Source: an uncultured Oscillospiraceae bacterium
Lineage (GTDB): Bacteria; Bacillota; Clostridia; Oscillospirales; Ruminococcaceae
Direction of reading: 5' to 3'
DNA: 5,874 nt
Assembly (NCBI GenBank): GCA_900556255.1
Contig: USNZ01000089.1
Coordinates: forward strand, 1-5,874
Shown: piece by piece, positions 1-4,418 of the stretch
How the letters are laid out: the number at the start of each line of letters is the position of its first letter
How positions within the stretch are numbered: the stretch's first letter is position 1
Translations under genes and position numbers: made by a program
Notes under the pieces: model-generated
What the model saw: only the letters and a program-made list of their open reading frames with translations
Databases searched by the model: none
What the model was told of the DNA's origin: nothing

Positions 1-1451
1 CCTGCAAGGCGCTGGTCATTGCCACCGGTACCAGCCTGGGCGGGCGCATTTTTGTGGGCGAAGCCCACTACGACAGCGGCCCCGACGGCACCCACGCCGC
101 CACCGCGCTGACCCAAAGCCTTGTCGCGCAGGGCTTTACGCTGCGCCGCTTCAAAACCGGCACCCCCGCCCGCGTACACCGCCGCAGCATTGATTTTTCC
201 AAGCTGGAACGCCAGCCCGGCGACCCCGATAGCGAGCTGCAGCCCTTCAGCTTTTTGACGCGCACACCCATGCACAACAAGGTGGACTGCTACATCGCCT
301 ACACCAACCCCCAAATGCACCGCATCATTCTGGACAATCTGCACCGTTCGCCGCTGTACGGCGGCGACATCCAAGGCGTGGGGCCGCGCTACTGCCCGTC
401 CATTGAGGATAAGGTCGTCCGCTTTAAGGAAAAAGAACGCCACCCCATCTTTGTCGAGCCTTGCGGCGAGGACACCGAGGAAATGTACCTGCAGGGGCTT
501 TCGTCCAGCTTGCCGGAGTGTGTGCAGAACGAAATGTACCGCGCCATTCGGGGCTTCGAGAACATCGAGATCATGCGCCCCGCCTACGCCATCGAGTACG
601 ACTGCGTTGACCCCACCACCTTAAAGCCGACGCTGGAAAGCAAAGTCGCCGCCGGTGTGTACGGCGCGGGGCAGTTCAACGGCACCTCCGGCTACGAGGA
701 GGCCGCCGCCCAGGGTCTGCTTGCCGGCCTGAACGCCGCCCGCCACGCGCTGGGCAAGGCCGAGCTGGTTTTGGCACGCCACACCAGCTACCTCGGCACG
801 CTGGTCGATGACCTTGTGACCAAGGGCGTGATGGACCCCTACCGCATGATGACCAGCCGCAGCGAATACCGCCTGAGTCTGCGCCAGGACAACGCCGACG
901 AGCGCCTGACCCCCATCGGCCGCGAATACGGGCTGGTGGACGATGCGCGCTGGGCAGCCTTCTGCCGTGACCGCGAAATCAAGCAGCAGGAACTCAAGCG
1001 GCTGGAAACCACCCGCGTTAAGATGGCAGACCTGCGCGCCCTGGCACCCGCCGATGCCGAGCTGGGCGAAAGCGGCGGCACCGCGCTGGAACTGCTGCGC
1101 CGCCCTGCCGTAAGCTACGCAATGATTACCCAGCTGATCGGCGCGGGCGAGGGCATCACCCCCGCCATGGCGCAGCGCATCGAAACCGAGATCCGCTACG
1201 CTGGCTACATCGCGCGCGAGGAACGCATCATCCGCGACATCCGCCGCCACGAGGGCGTTGCCATCCCCGAAGATTTTGACTACGCGCCGCTGGAAATGCT
1301 GACCCTGGAAGCGCGCGAAAAGCTGCAAAAGATCCGCCCGCGCAACTTAGCGCAGGCCGGGCGCATCCCCGGCGTGTCCCCCAGCGACCTTGCCCAGCTG
1401 AGCCTGATTTTGCTGAAAGCCAACCGCACACAAAACGGAGAAACGCTATGA
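1..1451 (+). CDS. mnmG: MnmG (GidA), tRNA uridine-34 5-carboxymethylaminomethyl modification enzyme, 3' part
   Basis: MnmG is the FAD-dependent partner of MnmE. Together they install the (carboxymethyl)aminomethyl group on wobble U34 of several tRNAs in the cytoplasm. The reading frame is open from base 3 and the true start lies upstream, so a GTG at 54 is only an internal Val. About 482 residues are present, against roughly 620-630 for the family, so about the first 145, including the N-terminal FAD-binding Rossmann motif, are missing. Visible family landmarks, in order: CKALVIATGT at the window edge, RRFKTGTPARVHRRSIDF, the conserved cysteine in RYCPSIEDKVVRF (about 388-426), the second FAD-contact region GQFNGTSGYEEAAAQG (about 670-718), DPYRMMTSRSEYRLSLRQDN (about 832-891), and the C-terminal helical domain that meets MnmE and tRNA, ending RNLAQAGRIPGVSPSDLAQL. 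The stop overlaps the rsmG start as ATGA, which suggests translational coupling. Identification is secure from motifs and context. Confidence 0.97.
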   Translation, partial: CKALVIATGTSLGGRIFVGEAHYDSGPDGTHAATALTQSLVAQGFTLRRFKTGTPARVHRRSIDFSKLERQPGDPDSELQPFSFLTRTPMHNKVDCYIAYTNPQMHRIILDNLHRSPLYGGDIQGVGPRYCPSIEDKVVRFKEKERHPIFVEPCGEDTEEMYLQGLSSSLPECVQNEMYRAIRGFENIEIMRPAYAIEYDCVDPTTLKPTLESKVAAGVYGAGQFNGTSGYEEAAAQGLLAGLNAARHALGKAELVLARHTSYLGTLVDDLVTKGVMDPYRMMTSRSEYRLSLRQDNADERLTPIGREYGLVDDARWAAFCRDREIKQQELKRLETTRVKMADLRALAPADAELGESGGTALELLRRPAVSYAMITQLIGAGEGITPAMAQRIETEIRYAGYIAREERIIRDIRRHEGVAIPEDFDYAPLEMLTLEAREKLQKIRPRNLAQAGRIPGVSPSDLAQLSLILLKANRTQNGETL

Positions 1452-2152
1452 TAAACAAAACCCGCCTTGCCGAAAAATGTTCCACGTGGAACATTACGCT
1501 CTCCCCCGCCCAGCTGGACCTGCTGGACCGCTACGCCGAAATTTTGGTGGACTATAACCAAAAGGTCAACCTGACCGCCATCACCAGCCCCGAAGGCATC
1601 GAGGACCGCCACTTTGCCGACAGCCTGCTGTTCGCCGCCCAGCCCGAGGTGCAGGGCAAGATGGTGGACGTCGGCACCGGCGCGGGCTTTCCCGGCATTG
1701 TGGCAAAAATCTACAAGCCCGACCTGCAGCTGACCCTGATGGAGCCGACCGGCAAGCGCGTGGACTTTTTGCGCTACGCCTGCGCCGAGCTGGGGCTGAC
1801 CGGCGTTGAGTTTGCCAAGGAGCGCGCCGAGGAGGCCGCCCGCAAAATCTGGCGCGAGCAGTTCGACATTGCCGGCGCCCGCGCCGTGGCAGCGCTGCCC
1901 GTTTTGTGCGAGTACTGCCTGCCGCTGGTCAAGGTCGGCGGCGTGTTTTTGGCAATGAAAGGCCCCGAAGCCGAGGCCGAGGCCAAGGCCGGTGCCAACG
2001 CCTTGAAGAAACTGGGCGGTGCCTACGCCGAGACCCGCACCTTTACCCTGCCCGACGGCAGCGCCCGCGGGTTGGTGCTGTGCAAAAAAATATCGCAAAC
2101 TCCGACCGTTTACCCCCGAAACGGCGGAAAAATTGCAAAAAAGCCGCTGTAA
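1448..2152 (+). CDS. rsmG: RsmG (GidB), 16S rRNA (guanine-527-N7)-methyltransferase
   Basis: RsmG is the SAM-dependent enzyme that methylates N7 of G527 in the 530 loop of 16S rRNA; in other bacteria its loss gives low-level streptomycin resistance. The 234-residue product is the usual family length. It has the N-terminal helices with NQKVNLTAI (residues 37-45), the SAM-binding loop VDVGTGAGFPGI (73-84), the acidic residue after strand 2 in LMEPTGKR (97-104), RAVAALPVL (145-153), and the MKG (170-172) and C-terminal TPTVYPRNGGKIAKKPL segments typical of RsmG. The ATG overlaps the mnmG stop (ATGA), with a purine-rich GGAG about 7 bases upstream inside mnmG. Codons 11-16 are formed by a perfect parS site and read C-S-T-W-N-I. 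Compared from memory with usual homologues, this looks like a few extra residues between LAEK and the ITLSP helix. Transcription probably ends at the hairpin near 2210-2247. Confidence 0.97.
   Translation: MINKTRLAEKCSTWNITLSPAQLDLLDRYAEILVDYNQKVNLTAITSPEGIEDRHFADSLLFAAQPEVQGKMVDVGTGAGFPGIVAKIYKPDLQLTLMEPTGKRVDFLRYACAELGLTGVEFAKERAEEAARKIWREQFDIAGARAVAALPVLCEYCLPLVKVGGVFLAMKGPEAEAEAKAGANALKKLGGAYAETRTFTLPDGSARGLVLCKKISQTPTVYPRNGGKIAKKPL
1478..1493. promoter_or_regulatory. parS: parS centromere site 1 (inside rsmG)
   Basis: TGTTCCACGTGGAACA is a perfect 16-bp palindrome and differs from the classic Bacillus subtilis parS (TGTTTCACGTGAAACA) only by one symmetric pair change. It is identical to the second site at 3520-3535. 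It lies within codons 11-16 of rsmG and about 3 kb upstream of parB. It should be a loading site where ParB binds and closes as a CTP-dependent clamp. The match is direct from sequence; binding is inferred from the family. Confidence 0.95.
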
Positions 2153-2174
2153 AACCGCGAAACCGCGCGGTTTT
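2151..2174. repeat. GC-rich inverted repeat just after rsmG
   Basis: AAAACCGCG (2151-2159) and CGCGGTTTT (2166-2174) form a 9-bp stem with a 6-base loop, starting within the rsmG stop codon. The right half also contains a perfect 14-bp palindrome, AAACCGCGCGGTTT (2160-2173), so two alternative folds compete. The T-run is inside the stem and is followed by GCGCG, so as an intrinsic terminator it is weak. It may be a helper hairpin for the terminator at 2210-2247, a 3'-end stabiliser of the mnmG-rsmG mRNA, or a protein site. Confidence 0.5.
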
Positions 2175-2190
2175 GCGCGAACGATTTTAG

Positions 2191-2219
2191 TTTCCATTTT
2201 TTGCCATTTATGCTATGCT
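2191..2219 (+). promoter_or_regulatory. Candidate weak promoter for noc
   Basis: TTTCCA (2191-2196, 4 of 6 to the sigma-A -35) and TATGCT (2214-2219, 4 of 6 to the -10) are separated by 17 bp, with TG one base before the -10 (TGC-TATGCT). The predicted start near 2226 leaves a leader of about 48 bases before noc. The -10 is the left arm of the 2210-2242 hairpin, so transcripts starting here would lack that arm and escape the terminator, while read-through from rsmG would form it. No better promoter is visible in this AT-rich gap. This is a low-confidence call. Confidence 0.35.
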
Positions 2220-2247
2220 TTTTACGAAAAAAGGCATAGCATTTTTT
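2210..2247 (+). terminator. Intrinsic terminator or attenuator between rsmG and noc
   Basis: ATGCTATGC (2210-2218) pairs perfectly with GCATAGCAT (2234-2242). Inside, TTTTT (2219-2223) pairs with an A-run, leaving a small ACGA-type loop and one bulged G. The stem is followed by TTTTT (2243-2247) and further T-rich sequence, so it fits a rho-independent terminator for mnmG-rsmG, although the stem is AT-rich. It ends only about 12 bases before the noc ribosome binding site, so it could instead act as an attenuator on read-through into noc. Confidence 0.65.
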
Positions 2248-2273
2248 ATTTGTTTGTTGGGAGGATGCAGAAA

Positions 2274-3113
2274 ATGGCAAAGAAAGAACTGCAAAAACAG
2301 GGACGGGTGCTCATGCTGCCGCCCGATTGCATCGAGCCGTCGCCGTATCAGGCGCGCACCGTATTTGACGAAAACGAGATCGCCGCCCTGGCGGTCAGCA
2401 TTGTGCAAAACGGGCTGCTGCAGCCCATCAGTGTGCGGCGGGTGGGGCTGCGCAAATACCAGCTTGTGGCGGGCGAGCGCCGTCTGCGCGCCTGCCGGTT
2501 GGCGGGGCTGGAAAAGATCCCCGCGATTCTGGCGGATTTTGATGATTCCGAGTCGGCGGCGCTGGGACTGCTGGAAAATTTGCAGCGCAGCCAGCTGGAC
2601 CCGTTTGACACGGCGCGCGGCATTAAGGAGGTCATTCGGCTGTGGGGCTGTACGCAGGCGGAGGCTGCCCGCCGCTTGGGGCTGAGCCAGCCCGCACTGG
2701 CCAACAAGCTGCGTCTGCTGACGCTGACGCCCGAACAGCAGGAGCTGTGCATGGTGCACCATCTTTCGGAACGGCATGCCCGCGCCGTTTTGCGCCTGCC
2801 CGAAGGCCGCCGCACCGCCGCGCTGGAAAAAATCGCCCGCGACAATATGAGTGTGCGCCAGGCCGACAAACTGGTGGACGCCATGCTGGCGAACCCTACC
2901 TCCCCCAGCCCCTGCCGCAAAGTGACGCCGATGGTGCGCGACGTGCGTTTTTTTGTGAACACCCTGCAGCACGCGGTGGACTTGATGACGCAAAAGGGCA
3001 TTGCCGCCACGACCCGCTGCGACAAGCGCGACGGGTGTTTGGAGTATACGGTGCGGATACCGGTAAAATCCGAGGATGCGGCGGAGGAGGAATGTTTTGA
3101 GGTAAAAGTGTGA
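2274..3113 (+). CDS. noc: Noc-family nucleoid occlusion protein (ParB paralogue)
   Basis: Noc proteins bind chromosomal sites as CTP-dependent clamps and keep the division septum off the nucleoid. The 279-residue product (B. subtilis Noc is 283) has the ParB-type N-terminal CTPase domain (about 14-115) with the C-motif GERRLRA (67-73) and P-motif ENLQR (101-105), a helix-turn-helix region (about 125-150) and a Noc-like C-terminal domain, VRDVRFFVNTLQHAV...YTVRIP. DNA-contact positions that separate Noc from ParB read Q139, K145 and R167 (Noc-like), against R158, S164 and G186 in the ParB of this window. I chose ATG 2274, 9 bases after GGGAGG (2259-2264); the in-frame ATG at 2265 directly abuts that site. 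The N-terminus (MAKKELQKQGRVLML) shows no clear amphipathic membrane helix as in B. subtilis Noc. The tail is acidic. The position between rsmG and parA matches the canonical noc locus. A second ParB with another role is the alternative. Confidence 0.88.
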   Translation: MAKKELQKQGRVLMLPPDCIEPSPYQARTVFDENEIAALAVSIVQNGLLQPISVRRVGLRKYQLVAGERRLRACRLAGLEKIPAILADFDDSESAALGLLENLQRSQLDPFDTARGIKEVIRLWGCTQAEAARRLGLSQPALANKLRLLTLTPEQQELCMVHHLSERHARAVLRLPEGRRTAALEKIARDNMSVRQADKLVDAMLANPTSPSPCRKVTPMVRDVRFFVNTLQHAVDLMTQKGIAATTRCDKRDGCLEYTVRIPVKSEDAAEEECFEVKV

Positions 3114-3121
3114 TGAATAAA

Positions 3122-3250
3122 GCTATGGCTTCCCCCTCTGGGGGAAGCTGTCGGCGTAGCCGACTGATGAGGGGGGGGGTAACTCCCGGACATTTTTCCC
3201 TCATCCGGCGCGTTCCGCGCCACCTTCTCCCCAAGGGAGAAGGTTTTACC
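3122..3250. repeat. Composite repeat copy 1
   Basis: This copy is 129 bp. Hairpins: 3129-3147 (CTTCCCCC/GGGGGAAG, loop TCT), 3150-3164 (GTCGGC/GCCGAC, loop GTA), a GGCGCG/CGCGCC stem with loop TTC, and a CCTTCTCCC/GGGAGAAGG stem with loop CAA. It differs from copy 3 by a run of nine G (3171-3179) instead of five, TT for CC in the facing pyrimidine run, and single changes near 3214 and 3244. Confidence 0.88.
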
Positions 3251-3375
3251 GCTATGGCTTCCCCCCTTGGGGGAAGCTGTCACCGCAGGTGACTGATGAT
3301 GGGGAGCCTGCCGGACATTTCCCCCTCATCCGGCGCGTGCCGCGCCACCTTCTCCCCAAAGGAGAAGGCTTTACC
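3251..3375. repeat. Composite repeat copy 2 (diverged left half)
   Basis: This copy is 125 bp. Its right half is nearly identical to copy 3. Its left half differs: the second hairpin is GTCACC/GGTGAC (3279-3293) instead of GTCGGC/GCCGAC, so two base pairs are changed on both arms with pairing kept. The loop of the first hairpin shifts from TCT to CTT with the stem kept. The tail reads GATGATGGGG, and the central spacer differs (AGCCTGCCGG against TAACTCCCGG). Confidence 0.88.
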
Positions 3376-3497
3376 GCTATGGCTTCCCCCTCTGGGGGAA
3401 GCTGTCGGCGTAGCCGACTGATGAGGGGGTAACTCCCGGACATTTCCCCCTCATCCGGCGCGTGCCGCGCCACCTTCTCCCCAAGGGAGAAGGCTTT
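3376..3497. repeat. Composite repeat copy 3
   Basis: This 122-bp copy looks like the intact consensus. GATGAGGGGG and CCCCCTCATC form a perfect 10-bp inverted pair around a 16-base spacer (TAACTCCCGGACATTT), with two hairpins on each side. It ends GGCTTT. The sequence after it, up to TTCCCCC at 3508-3514, still resembles the start of another copy before passing into the terminator and parS. Confidence 0.88.
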
Positions 3498-3508
3498 CTC
3501 TCTATAGT

Positions 3509-3552
3509 TCCCCCGCAATTGTTCCACGTGGAACATTTGCGGGGGATTTTTT
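3509..3552 (+). terminator. Intrinsic terminator with parS as its stem tip, after noc and the repeats
   Basis: CCCCCGCAA (3510-3518) pairs with TTGCGGGGG (3537-3545), extended by T3509-A3546. Above a single T-T mismatch (3519/3536) the stem continues through the 16-bp parS palindrome, leaving a small ACGT-type loop. The stem is followed at once by TTTTTT (3547-3552). This is a strong rho-independent terminator for + strand transcription. There is no T-tract on the other side, so it works in one direction. It separates noc and the repeats from the parA promoter. Confidence 0.88.
3520..3535. promoter_or_regulatory. parS: parS centromere site 2 (upstream of parA)
   Basis: This is a perfect TGTTCCACGTGGAACA palindrome, identical to the site at 1478-1493 and about 2.04 kb from it. 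It sits in the apex of a terminator stem and about 50 bp upstream of the parA -10 box. It should be a ParB loading site. Its closeness to the promoter means ParB clamps spreading from it would cross the parA promoter, which could give autoregulation (inference). Confidence 0.96.
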
Positions 3553-3583
3553 GTGTTTGCCCCTTTTTTATGCCCGCGCAATG

Positions 3584-3592
3584 TGCTATAAT
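3584..3592 (+). promoter_or_regulatory. parA promoter with extended -10
   Basis: TGCTATAAT holds a perfect TATAAT (3587-3592) with the TG of an extended -10. No good -35 lies 17 bp upstream (a T-run at 3564-3569); TTGCCC at 3557-3562 is too far away at a 24-bp spacing. An extended -10 can compensate for that. The predicted start near 3599 gives a leader of about 37 bases. It likely drives parA-parB and possibly serS. Confidence 0.75.
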
Positions 3593-3621
3593 AAGTTTGT
3601 ACATCTATTTCTGCGTTTTTT

Positions 3622-3627
3622 AGGAGG
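3622..3627 (+). promoter_or_regulatory. Ribosome binding site of parA
   Basis: AGGAGG lies 8 bases before the GTG at 3636. This fixes GTG as the start codon and gives the canonical ParA N-terminus MAKVVAVANQKGGVGKTT. Confidence 0.9.
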
Positions 3628-3635
3628 TCAATAAG

Positions 3636-4400
3636 GTGGCAAAGGTCGTTGCAGTGGCAAACCAAAAGGGCGGCGTGGGCAAAACCACGACTGCCGTCAA
3701 CCTGTCGTCCTGCGTGGCTGCGCTGGGCAAACGGGTGCTGATCGTCGATCTGGACCCGCAGGGCAACACCACCAGCGCCTATGGCGTGTCCAAAAATAAG
3801 CTGGACGCCGACGTGTACACCTGCCTGATCGACGACGATGATGTGCGCTCCGCCATTGTCAAGACCGAGTACAACGCCGACCTGCTGCCGTCCAACACAC
3901 AGCTGGCGGGCGCGGCGGTCGAGCTGGTCAACCTGCCTCGGCGCGAAATGCGTCTGCGCAGCGTGCTGGCGCCCATCGTGCCGCTGTACGACTACATCTT
4001 CATCGACTGCCCGCCGTCCCTCGACCTGCTGACCGTCAACGGTCTGTGCGCCAGCGACACGGTGCTGATTCCCCTGCAGTGCGAATATTTTGCGCTGGAG
4101 GGCCTGACCGAGCTGATGAACACCTTAAAAATCGTGCGCAAAAAGTACAACCGCTACCTGGACATCGAGGGCGTGCTGTTCACGATGTACTCCGGGCGGC
4201 TGAACCTGACGATGCAGGTCGTCGCGCAGGTCAAAAAATACTACGGCGACAAGGTGTACAAGGCGGTCATCCCCCGTTCTGTCCGCCTGTCGGAGGCGCC
4301 CAGTTTCGGTATGCCCATCAATTTCTATGAGCCGAACGGCAAGGGCAGCGAGGCGTACATGGAGCTGGCGCGGGAATTTTTAACTCACAACGAACACTAA
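3636..4400 (+). CDS. parA: ParA (Soj), chromosome-partitioning ATPase
   Basis: ParA/Soj is a deviant-Walker ATPase that dimerises on ATP, binds DNA nonspecifically and responds to ParB; in Bacillus it also controls DnaA. The product is 254 residues, the usual length. It has the deviant Walker A KGGVGKTT (11-18, with signature Lys11 and Lys16), Walker A' with DLDPQGN (38-44), Walker B in YDYIFIDCPPSL (118-129), and the conserved C-terminal IPRSVRLSEAPSFGMPI segment that carries DNA-binding basic residues in this family. The start is GTG, supported by AGGAGG 8 bases upstream. It has its own extended -10 promoter behind a strong terminator, so it is probably the first gene of a parA-parB unit, with parB 18 bp downstream. 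A MinD-like assignment is excluded by the Soj-type sequence, the absence of a C-terminal amphipathic tail and the neighbouring parB. Confidence 0.97.
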   Translation: MAKVVAVANQKGGVGKTTTAVNLSSCVAALGKRVLIVDLDPQGNTTSAYGVSKNKLDADVYTCLIDDDDVRSAIVKTEYNADLLPSNTQLAGAAVELVNLPRREMRLRSVLAPIVPLYDYIFIDCPPSLDLLTVNGLCASDTVLIPLQCEYFALEGLTELMNTLKIVRKKYNRYLDIEGVLFTMYSGRLNLTMQVVAQVKKYYGDKVYKAVIPRSVRLSEAPSFGMPINFYEPNGKGSEAYMELAREFLTHNEH

Positions 4401-4407
4401 ACCGCAC

Positions 4408-4413
4408 AGGAGG
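4408..4413 (+). promoter_or_regulatory. Ribosome binding site of parB
   Basis: AGGAGG sits 5 bases before ATG 4419. An in-frame GTG at 4413 overlaps this site and so cannot use it. This decides for the ATG and the MAKKKLGGLGKGL start. Confidence 0.88.
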
Positions 4414-4418
4414 TGCCT

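Larger units (their letters stand above)
3122..3497. repeat. Array of three tandem composite REP-like repeats filling the noc-parA gap
   Basis: The noc-parA gap (3114-3635) contains no credible gene. Most of it is three head-to-tail copies of a ~125-bp unit beginning GCTATGGCTTCCCCC: 3122-3250, 3251-3375 and 3376-3497. Each unit is two halves facing each other. Half A is hairpin CTTCCCCC/GGGGGAAG, then a 6-bp-stem GC hairpin, then GATGAGGGGG. Half B, read on the minus strand, is hairpin CCTTCTCCC/GGGAGAAGG, then hairpin GGCGCG/CGCGCC, then GATGAGGGGG. The same plan in both halves (pyrimidine-start hairpin, variable GC hairpin, conserved tail) resembles REP elements arranged in inverted pairs. 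Open frames across the array are low-complexity translations of the hairpins. From memory, similar motifs are abundant in gut Clostridia genomes; that would need a search. Confidence 0.9.

Noticed and set aside
54..56. GTG as the start of mnmG
   Set aside because: The frame is open and clearly MnmG-like upstream of it (CKALVIATGT), so this is an internal Val of a gene cut by the window edge.
621..1328. Long minus-strand open frame (235 codons) opposite mnmG
   Set aside because: It is antisense to strongly conserved MnmG codons. The translation is Ala/Gly/Val/Gln-rich, which is what GC-rich genes give on the opposite strand, and it has no family motif.
1228..1494. Minus-strand frame starting MFHVEHF
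   Set aside because: MFHVE- starts are simply a parS palindrome read as protein; the rest is antisense to mnmG and rsmG.
1280..2197. Minus-strand open frame of 305 codons opposite mnmG and rsmG
   Set aside because: It is a shadow of RsmG with low-complexity translation and no motif, and it crosses the boundary of two real genes.
2019..2273. Longer N-terminus for Noc using the upstream open frame
   Set aside because: It would overlap rsmG by over 130 bases and cross the terminator hairpin. It has no family similarity, and a good ribosome binding site precedes ATG 2274.
2153..2273. Origin of replication (DnaA boxes) in the AT-rich gap
   Set aside because: No TTATCCACA-like boxes are seen here or in the other gaps. 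The locus is origin-proximal by synteny, but oriC itself is not visible.
3181..3195. Possible Noc binding site around AACTCCCGGACATT (also in copy 3)
   Set aside because: It matches the ATTTCCCGGGAAAT palindrome only in the CCCGG core, is not symmetric, and is part of the repeat spacer.
3110..3292. Small plus-strand frame across the repeats (MASPSGG-, SCRRSRLMRGG-type peptide)
   Set aside because: It is a translation of the repeat hairpins. It has no ribosome binding site apart from noc's own end, and it is explained fully by the repeat.
3122..3497. CRISPR array
   Set aside because: The repeats are ~125 bp and nearly contiguous with no unique spacers; the internal structure is hairpins, not repeat-spacer units.
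3252..3665. Minus-strand frames of 137 and 75 codons through the repeats, containing MFHVEQ- or CSTWN-type stretches
   Set aside because: They combine repeat translation with a translated parS and run into the parA promoter and start; these are low-complexity artefacts.
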